This document shows, piece by piece, positions 55,182-64,000 of a stretch of DNA of 64,000 bases. Below the pieces are notes generated by a model, which had not been told where the DNA came from, made no database searches, and saw nothing but the letters and a program-made list of their open reading frames with translations. Source of the stretch: Sphingopyxis sp. H115 (GTDB lineage: Bacteria; Pseudomonadota; Alphaproteobacteria; Sphingomonadales; Sphingomonadaceae); the NCBI RefSeq assembly GCF_001468465.1, contig NZ_LNSA01000020.1:23951-87950 (forward strand). The letters run 5' to 3'. Made by a program: the position numbers and the translations under genes. The number at the start of each line of letters is the position of its first letter. The first letter of the stretch is position 1.

Positions 55182-55897
55182 GTGCGAAGATCGAGAGTGC
55201 GATGGTGATGGCCGCGGGCATCGGCAAGCGCATGCGTCCGCTAACTGCGACCCGGCCCAAGCCGTTGGTGCGCGTCGCTGGCAAGGCGCTGATCGACCAC
55301 AGCCTCGACCGCATCGAGGCGGCCGGGATCGATCATGTCGTCGTAAATGTCCACTATCTGGCCGATGCGCTCGAAGCGCATCTCGCAGCGCAGAAGCGCA
55401 GCTTTACGATCGCGATTTCGGACGAGCGGGGGCAACTGCTCGAAACCGGCGGCGGGATGGTCAAGGCGCTGCCGCAACTCAGCGGCGATCCGATCCTGAT
55501 CGTCAACAGCGACAATATCTGGACCGACGGGCCCGAGGACAGCATCCGGCATCTCGCGCGCCATTGGGATAGCGAAAAGATGGATGCGCTGCTCCTGCTG
55601 ATCCGGCAAGCGAGCGCGACGGGGCACGGCGGGCGCGGCGATTTCCATATGGATCCGGCGGGCAGGCTGTCGCGGCGTAAGCCGGGCCGGATCGCGCCCT
55701 TCGTCTATACCGGGATCCAGCTTGTCTCCCCGCGGCTGCTGGACGGTGCGCCCGAGGGGGCGTTTTCGACCAACATATTGTGGGATCGCGCGATCGCTGC
55801 GGGGCGGCTCTATGGCCTGTCGCATATGGGCCAATGGTTCGACGTCGGCACCCCGGCGAGCATTGCGCCGACCGAAGCCGCGCTGACGGATGGCTGA
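55178..55897 (+). CDS. murU: N-acetylmuramate alpha-1-phosphate uridylyltransferase MurU
   Basis: 239 residues, nucleotidyltransferase. It couples UTP to MurNAc-1-phosphate, so recycled MurNAc bypasses MurA and can lower fosfomycin sensitivity in bacteria with AmgK/MurU. It starts near VMAAGIGKRMRPLTATRPKP with the GxGxRM...KP signature. NSDNIWTDGPEDSI and QWFDVGTP are also typical. The start is taken as GTG 55178 overlapping the amgK stop; ATG 55160 or 55202 are alternatives. It overlaps addB by 8 bp. Confidence 0.92.
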   Translation: MSAKIESAMVMAAGIGKRMRPLTATRPKPLVRVAGKALIDHSLDRIEAAGIDHVVVNVHYLADALEAHLAAQKRSFTIAISDERGQLLETGGGMVKALPQLSGDPILIVNSDNIWTDGPEDSIRHLARHWDSEKMDALLLLIRQASATGHGGRGDFHMDPAGRLSRRKPGRIAPFVYTGIQLVSPRLLDGAPEGAFSTNILWDRAIAAGRLYGLSHMGQWFDVGTPASIAPTEAALTDG

Positions 55898-58886
55898 CGC
55901 CAAACCGACCGTCTTTTCCATACCCGTCCAGCGGGCCTTCGCCGATGCGCTCGCGGCAGGGCTGGTCGATCGCTATGCCGACGGCGCGCTGGGGCTCGCA
56001 CAGGGCTTGATCCTGCTGCCGAGCAACCGCGCGCGGAGTGCGGTGCAGGCGGCGTTCGTGCGCGTGGGCGGCGCGGGGATGCTGATGCCGCGGCTTGTCG
56101 TGATCGGCGATGCCGATCTCGATGAATCGGTCGCGCTCGCGCTCGACCCGATCGACGAGATCGACGTCATTCCGCCCGCGATCGACGCGCTGAAAAGGCG
56201 CCTGATGCTCGCCGCGCTGATCGAGAAACATAATCCTCCCGGCGAAGATACGATCCGGGGCGCGGCGGCGTTCAAGCTCGCCGAGGGGCTGGCGCGCGTG
56301 ATCGACCAGCTCCATTATGAGGAGATCGCGCCCGCGCGGCTCGGTGAGGTTGGAGAGGCGCTCGGCGATCTCGCAGGGCATTGGCAGGCATCATGGCAGC
56401 GGCTGCGCCTGCTCGTCGAGCAATGGCCCACCGTTCTCGCGGCGACGGGGCATATCGATCGCGCCGACCGGCGCAACCGCCTGCTGCACCGTGTCAGCGA
56501 CGGCTGGCGCGCGGCGCCGCCGGCGCGCTTCGTCGTTGCGGCGGGCGTGACGACGGCGGCGCCCGCGATCGCGCGGCTCCTGCGAACGGTCGCCGACATG
56601 GAGCGTGGAATGGCCGTGCTTCCGGGGCTCGACATCGATATGGCCGAGGGCGAGTGGGAGGCGCTGGGATCGACGCGGTCCGTTCCGGAAAAGCCGCGAG
56701 AACGCCCGCTCGAAACGCATCCGCAATATCATCTGAAGCTGCTGATCGACCGGATGGGCGTTTCGCGCGACGAGGTGATGGAATGGCCTGCCGCATCGCC
56801 CTTCGACGGTCCCGATGCACGCGAGCCCTTTCTGTCGCTGCTGTTCGCGCCCGCCGCCTATACCGCGCGCTGGCAGCGGGTGGGTGATGTGAGCGCCGGG
56901 ATTGCCGGGCTGCGCGGCGCGGTCTTTGCTGACGACGGGCAAGAGGCGCAGGGGATCGCGTTGATGATGCGCCATGCGCTCGAAACCCCCGCGCGTACCG
57001 CAGCGCTGGTGACCCCCGACCGCGGGCTTGCCGAGCGCGTCGCGAGCGCGCTGCTGCGCTGGGACATCGAGGTCGATGACAGCGCGGGGCGGCCGCTCGG
57101 ACAATTGCCGCCGGGGACGCTGCTGCTGGCGCTCGCGAACCTTGCGGCGCGCTTCGATCCGGCGCGATTGCTCGCGGTGCTCGGCCATCCGCTGGTGCGC
57201 AAGGGTGAGACGCGTCGGGACTGGCTCGATCAGGTGCGGCGGCTCGACCTGCTGCTGCGCGAACGGGGACTGACACCGGGATGGGACGGGGTGTCGGCGC
57301 GGATCGCGGCGTTTGCGGCGCGGAAGGACGAGGCGGCGGATCTGGCCGGCTGGTGGGCGGCGGTGGCCGATGGGCTGGGCAGCCTGCTCGCGCCGTTCGG
57401 CACAGGCGCGCCGGTGCCTCCCGCGACACTGCTCGCGGCGTTGCAGACGGCGCTCGGCTGGTTGGCGGGCGAGGCCGTGTGGGCCGGGCCGGCGGGACGG
57501 CAGCTCGCCGACCTGTTCGAACGCTGGTTGCTGGCGCGCGGCGACGGTCCGACGCTGGTCGCGGCTGAGGATTTTCCGGCGACGCTGACCGACCTGATCG
57601 GTAGCGAAAATGTGCGGCCGCCCTATGGCGGACATCCGCGGCTGTTTATCTGGGGCCTGCTCGAAGCGCGGTTGCAACGCGCCGACCTGATGATCCTTGG
57701 TGGGCTTGACGAGGGGCGCTGGCCGCAGGCGACGAGCCCAGACGCCTGGCTGGCGCCGGGCATCCGCCACCTGCTCGGGCTGCCTGCGCCCGAGCGGCAG
57801 CAGGGCGCGGCGGCGCATGACTTCGCGGGGGCGCTCGCGGGGCGGGAGGTGGTGGTGACGCGCGCGCGGCGGAGCGGCGGCGACCCTGCAGTCGCCTCGC
57901 GCTTCTGGCTGCGGCTGAGCGCGCTCGCGGGCGAACTGCCCGAAGCAAGGCTCGACGGACAGCCGGTGACGGCGCTCGCGGCGACGCTCGACGTGCCGCC
58001 GGGAGCCAGCGAACCCGCCGCCAAGCCGCACCCCGCGCCGCCCGCCGCCGCGCGCCCCGACGCGATCAGCGTCACCGGGGTCGACCAGCTCGCGCGCGAT
58101 CCCTTCGCCTTTTACGCGGCGAAGATATTGCGACTGTCCGAACTCGACCAGCTGAGCAGCGGGCCCGATGCCAAATGGTTCGGCACGCGTATCCACCGCC
58201 TACTCGAGGATTGGCAGCGCGCGGGGATGACCGACGCCGCACTCGAAACGGAACTGGCGGCGCTCGAAGCCGACCCGGCGCTCGATGCGCTTGCGCGGGC
58301 CTTCTGGTTGCCCCGAATCATGCCATCCTTGCGCTGGGCGGCGGAGACGGTGTGGGCGGCGCGCGGCGAGCGCTGGCCGGTCGCGGCCGAAGTGCGCGGC
58401 GCGATGGTGGTTGATGGCATCCGCCTGCACGGAAAGGCCGATCGCGTCGATCAGCTTGCCGACGGCAGCCTGGCAATCGTCGATTACAAGAGCGGCGCGG
58501 CGCCGTCGGGAACCGCCGCGGCCGAGGGGCTCGACAACCAGCTCGGCCTGCTCGGACTGCTCGCCGAGGCAGGGCAGGTCGACGAGATCGACAAGGCGCA
58601 GGTCAGCGCGCTCGAATATTGGAGCCTGAAGCGCGACCGCGCCAAGGACGCCGAAGGTAAGGTGTCGGCGACGCATGGCAGCCGCCGCGACCTCAAGACT
58701 GCAAAGGACGCTATCGCGCGCGCCGCCGATGCGCTCGCCGACCTCAGCGCACGTTTCCTGCTTGGATCGGAACCCTTCACGCCCGGCGATCCGGGATCGC
58801 GCTACAGCGATTTTGACCAGCTGATGCGCCGCGACGAATGGTTCGCGCGCGGTGATCCGGATTTGGGTGAGGGCGACGCGGCATGA
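55890..58886 (+). CDS. addB: Double-strand break repair protein AddB
   Basis: 998 residues. Helicase-like/nuclease partner of AddA, used in RecA-loading repair and Chi-type recombination. The C-terminal PDDEXK nuclease core has GKADRVD and IVDYKSGAAPSG. The usual Walker A of AddB is not evident near ILLPSNRARSAVQ. No cysteine was found anywhere in the translation, so the Fe-S cluster of Bacillus AddB cannot form. It overlaps murU by 8 bp and addA by 4 bp. Confidence 0.93.
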   Translation: MADAKPTVFSIPVQRAFADALAAGLVDRYADGALGLAQGLILLPSNRARSAVQAAFVRVGGAGMLMPRLVVIGDADLDESVALALDPIDEIDVIPPAIDALKRRLMLAALIEKHNPPGEDTIRGAAAFKLAEGLARVIDQLHYEEIAPARLGEVGEALGDLAGHWQASWQRLRLLVEQWPTVLAATGHIDRADRRNRLLHRVSDGWRAAPPARFVVAAGVTTAAPAIARLLRTVADMERGMAVLPGLDIDMAEGEWEALGSTRSVPEKPRERPLETHPQYHLKLLIDRMGVSRDEVMEWPAASPFDGPDAREPFLSLLFAPAAYTARWQRVGDVSAGIAGLRGAVFADDGQEAQGIALMMRHALETPARTAALVTPDRGLAERVASALLRWDIEVDDSAGRPLGQLPPGTLLLALANLAARFDPARLLAVLGHPLVRKGETRRDWLDQVRRLDLLLRERGLTPGWDGVSARIAAFAARKDEAADLAGWWAAVADGLGSLLAPFGTGAPVPPATLLAALQTALGWLAGEAVWAGPAGRQLADLFERWLLARGDGPTLVAAEDFPATLTDLIGSENVRPPYGGHPRLFIWGLLEARLQRADLMILGGLDEGRWPQATSPDAWLAPGIRHLLGLPAPERQQGAAAHDFAGALAGREVVVTRARRSGGDPAVASRFWLRLSALAGELPEARLDGQPVTALAATLDVPPGASEPAAKPHPAPPAAARPDAISVTGVDQLARDPFAFYAAKILRLSELDQLSSGPDAKWFGTRIHRLLEDWQRAGMTDAALETELAALEADPALDALARAFWLPRIMPSLRWAAETVWAARGERWPVAAEVRGAMVVDGIRLHGKADRVDQLADGSLAIVDYKSGAAPSGTAAAEGLDNQLGLLGLLAEAGQVDEIDKAQVSALEYWSLKRDRAKDAEGKVSATHGSRRDLKTAKDAIARAADALADLSARFLLGSEPFTPGDPGSRYSDFDQLMRRDEWFARGDPDLGEGDAA

Positions 58887-61800
58887 TCGACCCCGCGAAG
58901 CTGTTGAAGACGCTCGACGAGGGGCAGGCGGCCGCCGCGCATCCGGACGATCATGTCTGGCTCGGCGCGTCGGCGGGGACGGGCAAGACGCAGGTGCTGT
59001 CGGCGCGCGTGTTGCGGCTGATGCTCGGCGGCGTATTGCCGCAAGCGATCCTCTGCATCACCTTTACCAAGGCGGGCGCCGCCGAGATGGCGCACCGCAT
59101 CCACGAACGACTGGCTCTGTGGGTTCGCGCCGACGATTTCGACCTGCGCGCCGACCTGCAGGCGCTGGGCGCCGACGTACACCAGGACGGCATTCTCGAC
59201 CGCGCCCGATCGCTCTTCGCCACCGTTATCGATAGCCCGGGCGGCGCGATCCGCGTCCAGACGATCCACAGCTTCTGCCAGACCTTGCTCGCGAGCTTTC
59301 CGCTAGAAGCGAAGATAATGCCGGGTTTTCGCGCGCTCGAGGACAGCGAGGCGGCGGCGTTGCAGCGCGACGTGTTGGGCAAGCTGCTGTCGAGGAAGGA
59401 CGCCGACGGTGACGCGATGCGCGGCGTCGCGGCGATGCTGGCGCGGCGGATGGGGCAGGATGCCGCGATCGCCTTTCTGGGGCGGTGCGCGAGCAGCTTC
59501 GGCGCCGCAAATGCGCCGCGGCTTGCGCCGAAGGCGGCCGATGTGCGCGATGCGCTGGGGCTACCGCAAGGTGACGCGGCGGCGTGGCAGGCGGCGATGC
59601 TTGCGAGCGGCGCGGTCGCTGACGCCGACGTCGCCGAAGTGGCGGCGACCGGGCGGGCGTGGGGGACGAAGACGGGCACGGCGCGCGCCGAACTGGCGGG
59701 TGCGTGGTTGGTCGCGGACGGTGCGGCACGGGCGGCGATGCTGAGCGCGTTGCTCGGCTGCTTCGTCACAGGCTCGGGCGAGATGCGCGCCGACTTCGCA
59801 AAGGAAAGCGGGCGGATGCACGATTGCCTCGGCGCCGCATCGCGGATCGTCGCGGCGGCCCAGCCGTTGCTGGCGACCGCGATTGCGATGCAGGTCGCCG
59901 ACGACCTCGCTGCTGCGTGGGATCTCGGGAGCCGCTTCGCCGAAGCCTATGCGCTCGCCAAGCGTGAGGCGGGGCTTGCCGATTTCGACGACCTGATCAG
60001 CCTTGCCGGGGGATTGCTGCACCAGGGCGACTTTGGCGAATGGGTGCGTTTCAAGCTCGACCAGCGCACGGATCACATCTTGGTCGACGAGGCGCAGGAT
60101 ACCAATGCGCGGCAGTGGGCGATCATCCTGTCGCTCGCCGCCGAATTTTTCGCGGGGCAAGGGGCGAAGGACGAGCGCATCCGCACAATGTTCACCGTCG
60201 GCGATCGCAAGCAGGCGATCTTCGGCTTTCAGGGGACCGAGCCCGCCGCCTTCGAGGCCGCGCGGCTGCGCTTCGGGCAGCGCGCCCAGGAAAGCGGACG
60301 GCCGTTCGAGGATGTCGATCTCGTCACCAATTACCGGTCGAGTCCCGCAGTGCTCGACGTCGTCGACGCATGGATCGCGGGCGAGGCGGCGCAGCATATG
60401 GGGCTCGACAGCGACGAGCCGCCGCATATTCCCGCCGATTTTCACCGCGACCGGCCGGGGCGCGTCGAGCTGTGGCAGCCGCTGCCTGTCGGCAAGGCGC
60501 TCGACCTCGATGCAGAAGACGAGGGCGACGACGCCCCGCCGCGCGATCCGCTCGCCGCGGCGAGCGACCCCGCGAGCCTGCGGCTGTCGCGCGCGATCGC
60601 CGACGAGGTGCAGGACTGGATCGTGAACGGGAAGGACGGGCGCAGCGTCGCGCCGGGCGATATCCTGATTCTCGTGCGCCGCCGCCGCGACCTTGCGGCG
60701 CGGATCGTTGCGCGGTTGCAGTCGCTGCACGTGCCGGTCGCAGGGGTCGACCGCTTTGCGCTGACCCAGCCGCTTGCGGTGCAGGACCTGCTCGCGGCGA
60801 TGCGCTTTGCCGTGCAGCCGCTCGACGACCTCAACCTGGCCTCGCTGCTCGTCTCGCCGCTGTTCGGCTGGGATCAGGAGCGCCTGTTCGGTTTCGCTCA
60901 TGCGCGGCCGAAATCGCTGTGGGAGGCGCTGCGCGCGCCGGGCGCCGACGCGCCCGAGGAGACGCTGGCGGGACTGCGCAGCCTGCTCGGCATGGCCGAC
61001 TTCACGACGCCGTTCCGCTTCCTCGAGCGCATCCTGTCGGGGCCGATCGATGGGCGGCGCAAACTATATCATCGGCTGGGACGCGAGGCGCGCGACCCGA
61101 TCGACGAGCTGCTGTCGCAGGCGCTAGCGTTCGAGCGGCTGGAGGTGCCGTCGCTGCTCGGTTTCCTGAACCGGATCGACGCGAGCACCGCCGACATCAA
61201 GCGCCAGACTGAGGGGCGGAGCGACGTCGTGCGCGTGATGACTGTCCACGGATCGAAGGGGCTGCAGGCGCCGATCGTCATCCTCGCCGACGCGACCGAC
61301 GATCCGCAGTCGAAGCGGATGAGCTTCGACCTGTCGCTACGCCAGTGGGACAAATTGCCAGCGTTCCCGCTGGGCAGGGATGAGCGGCACGGGCCGGTCG
61401 CCGAGGCGCATGATGCGAAGCAGCGCGCCGAGCTCGAAGAGCATTGGCGGCTGCTCTATGTCGCGATGACGCGTGCCGAGGAACTACTGGTGGTCGCGGG
61501 TACGCGAAAATCCGACGAGCTGCCTGCGAACAACTGGCACAGCGCGATTGAGGCGGTAATGGCGGGCATGGGCGCCGAATGGCAGGATGCGGGGCCGCGC
61601 TGGGGGCAGCGGCGCGTCCATGCGGTGCAGCCGAAGAAATGGGCACGCCCGCCGAAGGACAGGGCGAGGCCGGCATCGCCGCCGGTCGCAATTCCCGACT
61701 GGGCTGGTCGGCCGGCGCCCGAAGAAGCACGTCCGCCGAGACCGCTTGCACCCTCGGCGCTCGGCGAGGATGATGTCGCGACGCCACCGCAGGGCGGCGA

Positions 61801-62365
61801 GCGTGCCGCCGCGGTCGAGCGCGGGTTGCTGCTTCACGCACTGTTCGAGCGGTTACCGCCCGTGGTGACGGACCGGCGGCGGGTTGCGGCGGAGCATTGG
61901 CTGAAGATGCAAGCGCTGGGGCTGGACGATGCGGCGCGCGGTGCGATGGTGGACGAAGTGCTCCGCGTTCTGGAGGATCCCGCACATGCTGTCCTGTTCG
62001 GACCGGGTTCGCTCGCCGAGGTGCCATTGTCGGCGGTGGTCGATGGCACCGTCGTTGCAGGCATCGTCGATCGGTTGCTGGTCACCGATGCGGCGGTGAC
62101 GGTGATCGATTACAAGACGGGGCGACATGTGCCGGATGGGGCCGATGCGGTCGCGCCCGCCTATCTGCGCCAGATGGCGGCGTATCGCGACGCGCTGGCG
62201 GTGATCTTTCCGGGACGGCGGATCGAGGCGATCTTGCTCTATACGGCAGGGCCGAGGTTGATCGTTTTGGGCGAGGCTTTGCTCGACGCGCACAAGCCCG
62301 GCTTGCTAGCGGCCAAGGCGAATTTGCGGGGCTCGGCCCTTGAGCCTGACGCACCGACGCCCTAG
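58883..62365 (+). CDS. addA: ATP-dependent helicase-nuclease AddA
   Basis: 1160 residues. UvrD-like SF1 helicase with Walker A GASAGTGKT (28-36), ILVDEAQDTN as motif II, and TVHGSKGLQAPIVI and YVAMTRAEELLV near motifs V and VI. The C-terminal nuclease has VIDYKTGR. With AddB it processes DNA double-strand ends. It is linked to addB by ATGA and followed after 33 bp by trxA. Confidence 0.96.
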   Translation: MIDPAKLLKTLDEGQAAAAHPDDHVWLGASAGTGKTQVLSARVLRLMLGGVLPQAILCITFTKAGAAEMAHRIHERLALWVRADDFDLRADLQALGADVHQDGILDRARSLFATVIDSPGGAIRVQTIHSFCQTLLASFPLEAKIMPGFRALEDSEAAALQRDVLGKLLSRKDADGDAMRGVAAMLARRMGQDAAIAFLGRCASSFGAANAPRLAPKAADVRDALGLPQGDAAAWQAAMLASGAVADADVAEVAATGRAWGTKTGTARAELAGAWLVADGAARAAMLSALLGCFVTGSGEMRADFAKESGRMHDCLGAASRIVAAAQPLLATAIAMQVADDLAAAWDLGSRFAEAYALAKREAGLADFDDLISLAGGLLHQGDFGEWVRFKLDQRTDHILVDEAQDTNARQWAIILSLAAEFFAGQGAKDERIRTMFTVGDRKQAIFGFQGTEPAAFEAARLRFGQRAQESGRPFEDVDLVTNYRSSPAVLDVVDAWIAGEAAQHMGLDSDEPPHIPADFHRDRPGRVELWQPLPVGKALDLDAEDEGDDAPPRDPLAAASDPASLRLSRAIADEVQDWIVNGKDGRSVAPGDILILVRRRRDLAARIVARLQSLHVPVAGVDRFALTQPLAVQDLLAAMRFAVQPLDDLNLASLLVSPLFGWDQERLFGFAHARPKSLWEALRAPGADAPEETLAGLRSLLGMADFTTPFRFLERILSGPIDGRRKLYHRLGREARDPIDELLSQALAFERLEVPSLLGFLNRIDASTADIKRQTEGRSDVVRVMTVHGSKGLQAPIVILADATDDPQSKRMSFDLSLRQWDKLPAFPLGRDERHGPVAEAHDAKQRAELEEHWRLLYVAMTRAEELLVVAGTRKSDELPANNWHSAIEAVMAGMGAEWQDAGPRWGQRRVHAVQPKKWARPPKDRARPASPPVAIPDWAGRPAPEEARPPRPLAPSALGEDDVATPPQGGERAAAVERGLLLHALFERLPPVVTDRRRVAAEHWLKMQALGLDDAARGAMVDEVLRVLEDPAHAVLFGPGSLAEVPLSAVVDGTVVAGIVDRLLVTDAAVTVIDYKTGRHVPDGADAVAPAYLRQMAAYRDALAVIFPGRRIEAILLYTAGPRLIVLGEALLDAHKPGLLAAKANLRGSALEPDAPTP

Positions 62366-62398
62366 CTTGGTGGCAACAGAGTTTCAGGAGTTCTGATT

Positions 62399-62719
62399 AT
62401 GGGTACCAAAGCCATTACCGACGATAGCTTCCAGGCCGACGTCCTCGACAGTGACACGCCGGTGCTCGTCGATTTCTGGGCCGAATGGTGCGGTCCGTGC
62501 AAGATGATCGGCCCGTCGCTCGAGGAAATCGCCGACGAACTGGGTGAAAAGGTCGTGATCGCGAAGCTGAACATCGACGATCATCCGAACGCCCCCGCCA
62601 AATATGGCGTGCGCGGTATCCCGACGATGATCCTGTTCAAAAATGGCGAGATCGCCGATACCAAGGTCGGCGCGGCGCCGAAGAGTGCGCTGAAGGGCTG
62701 GCTTGAAGGCGCGCTGTAA
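62399..62719 (+). CDS. trxA: Thioredoxin
   Basis: 106 residues. General disulfide reductase with active site W-C31-G-P-C34 in [11 protein letters not shown], the cis-Pro segment GIPTMILF and a normal overall length. RBS CAGGAG. It follows addA, a common place in alphaproteobacteria. It is followed by a large REP palindrome. Confidence 0.97.
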   Translation: MGTKAITDDSFQADVLDSDTPVLVDFWAEWCGPCKMIGPSLEEIADELGEKVVIAKLNIDDHPNAPAKYGVRGIPTMILFKNGEIADTKVGAAPKSALKGWLEGAL

Positions 62720-62722
62720 ATG

Positions 62723-62792
62723 ACGTGAACCCCGGCGAAAGCCGGGGCCCTTTTCGGTGCCGCGCGGCCCCGGCTTTCGCCGGGGTTCACGT
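62723..62792. repeat. REP-like palindrome, family A (perfect copy)
   Basis: Perfect 27-bp arms (62723-62749 and 62766-62792) around a 16-bp centre. Each arm contains its own hairpin CCCCGGC-GAAA-GCCGGGG or complement. It starts 4 bp after the trxA stop and ends 3 bp before the argJ stop, so it fills the convergent gap and may terminate both. A degenerate copy is at 14334-14416. Confidence 0.85.
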
Positions 62793-62795
62793 AAG

Positions 62796-64000
62796 CTAGC
62801 TCCTATAGTCGGCGTTGATGCTGATGTAACCGTGCGTCAGGTCGCACGTCCAGACCGTCGCTCGGCCTTCGCCGAGGCCGAGGTCGGCGCCAACGCGAAT
62901 GTCCTGACCCTTGAGATGCGCCGCGACCGGCGCTTCGTCATAGCCGTCGACAGGCAGACCGTCCTTCGCGACCCAATGATCGCCGAAGCGGATTGCGAGC
63001 CGGTCACGGTCGGCGGGTTCGCCTGCCTTGCCCACCGCCATCACGACGCGGCCCCAATTGGCGTCCTCACCGGCGATCGCGGTCTTTACCAAGGGCGAAT
63101 TGGCGATGGCGAGCGCGACGCGTTTGGCGCTGGCGTCGCTCACCGCGCCGTTTACTTGGATTTCGATGAATTTCGACGCGCCCTCGCCATCGCGCACGAC
63201 CTGTTGCGCGAGGTCTAGCGCAACGTCGTGGATCGCCGCGTAGAGCGCGTCGGCGCCCGGATCGTCGCGGGTGGACAGCCGCGCATTGCCCGCTTGTCCG
63301 GTTGCGAAGAGTAGCACCGTGTCGCTGGTCGAGGTGTCGCTGTCGACGGTGATGCTGTTGAAGCTGCCGCAGGTGGCTTCGCTCAGCATGTCCCGCAAAA
63401 GCGCGGGCGCAACCGCGGCGTCGGTGAAGATGTAGCCAAGCATCGTCGCCATGTCGGGGGCGATCATGCCCGATCCCTTGACGATTCCTGCAACATGGAC
63501 GGTGCGGCCATCGACGATCGCGCTTGATGCCGCGCCCTTGGCAAAGGTGTCGGTGGTGCCGATCGTTTCGGCCGCGGCTTCCCACGAGCATGGTTCGGCG
63601 GTCAGCGCCGCCTCGACCCCGGCGCGTGCCTTGTCCTTGGGCAAGGGCACGCCGATCACCCCGGTAGAACTGACGAAAACCTCAGCCTTCTCGCAACCGA
63701 GATGATCCGCGACCTGCGCCATGATTGCCTCGACCGCCTCGCGCCCGCGATAGCCGGTGAAAGCGTTACTGTTGCCCGCGTTGACGATCAGCGCGCGCGC
63801 GGCGCCGCCCTTCACCTGTTCGCGGCCGAGCTCGACCTCGGACGAGCAACAGACGTTGCGCGTGAACACGCCCGCAACAGTCGTGCCGGGCGCCAGCTCG
63901 ACAAAGGTAAGGTCGCAGCGGTCCCAATCCTTGTACCGCGCGCGCGCGACGCGGCGCGTCACCCCGGCGATGTCGGGGAGGTCGGGGAAGGCGGCGGGGG
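62796..64000 (-). CDS. argJ: Bifunctional glutamate N-acetyltransferase/amino-acid N-acetyltransferase ArgJ (N-terminus beyond edge)
   Basis: About 401 codons seen; the true start is beyond 64000. Transfers the acetyl group from N-acetylornithine to glutamate in arginine synthesis. The self-cleavage Thr lies in MIAPDMATML; preceding VKGSGM, AVFTRN-type VAGVFTRN and the final DLTHGYISINADYRS agree with the family. In-frame codons before the visible GTG at 63962 read FPDLPDIAG, a usual ArgJ N-terminal segment, so the gene runs through the edge. It is convergent with trxA. Confidence 0.95.
   Translation of the reverse strand, partial: PAAFPDLPDIAGVTRRVARARYKDWDRCDLTFVELAPGTTVAGVFTRNVCCSSEVELGREQVKGGAARALIVNAGNSNAFTGYRGREAVEAIMAQVADHLGCEKAEVFVSSTGVIGVPLPKDKARAGVEAALTAEPCSWEAAAETIGTTDTFAKGAASSAIVDGRTVHVAGIVKGSGMIAPDMATMLGYIFTDAAVAPALLRDMLSEATCGSFNSITVDSDTSTSDTVLLFATGQAGNARLSTRDDPGADALYAAIHDVALDLAQQVVRDGEGASKFIEIQVNGAVSDASAKRVALAIANSPLVKTAIAGEDANWGRVVMAVGKAGEPADRDRLAIRFGDHWVAKDGLPVDGYDEAPVAAHLKGQDIRVGADLGLGEGRATVWTCDLTHGYISINADYRS

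Overview
The window is ordinary chromosome from a high-GC alphaproteobacterium, most likely a sphingomonad (Sphingopyxis-like). The evidence is a divergent ChvI-type response regulator and ATP-dependent pckA, a DivL-like kinase next to ahcY, a tsaE-amgK-murU-addB-addA-trxA block, a TonB-dependent receptor, CtrA-type sites, and ribosomal proteins S16 and L21 with long low-complexity tails. The genus is inferred from protein character; no database search was possible. No phage, plasmid, insertion sequence, CRISPR array, tRNA or rRNA was seen.

Layout. 1-6.0 kb: chvI start (cut by the edge), pckA, a conserved unknown, a translationally coupled pair of exported metallopeptidases (DUF885 and DUF2268-like) and a DUF3597 protein. 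6.2-9.3 kb: DUF937 protein, then rplU-rpmA-GNAT on the minus strand and a lipoprotein. 9.4-13.8 kb: the phage-shock (envelope stress) locus. pspF is divergent from a sigma-54 promoter that drives a 56-residue peptide gene, pspA, pspB, pspC and then five further small membrane/coiled-coil proteins that look like PspB derivatives. 13.8-24 kb: sufE, a TonB receptor, clpP-clpX with a coupled exported protein, fdxA, and an S4 protein coupled to a Suv3-like helicase. 24-29.6 kb: M23 peptidase behind a CtrA box, hemB, a fused MFS/spermidine synthase-like protein and a gamma-carbonic-anhydrase-like protein. 29.7-35.7 kb: a minus-strand block with a PuuD-like membrane protein, yciB, ftsY, mtaB, dapF and a GGDEF-EAL protein. 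35.9-45 kb: ffh, rpsP, rimM, trmD and rplS, with a serine hydrolase, a LysR regulator and an LTA-synthase-like gene interrupting the usual rimM-trmD-rplS order. 45-49.4 kb: DUF1287 protein, asd, dimethylargininase, DUF2238, lipoprotein, YqgE and a small TPR-like protein. 49.8-62.7 kb: ahcY, divL-like, tsaE, amgK, murU, addB, addA, trxA. 62.8 kb to the end: argJ, cut by the right edge.

How it fits together. Protein quality and translation functions (clpXP, ffh/ftsY, ribosomal proteins, tRNA modification) alternate with envelope functions (Psp, M23, AmgK/MurU, TonB receptor). The most unusual part is the Psp locus. Its promoter has a near-consensus sigma-54 site, and there is a strong intrinsic terminator between the first small ORF and pspA. 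One C-terminal coiled-coil signature recurs in PspB, the PspC tail, four following small proteins and, in reduced form, a fifth. Palindromic REP-like repeats of at least three families sit between genes, and one palindrome lies inside the GNAT reading frame.
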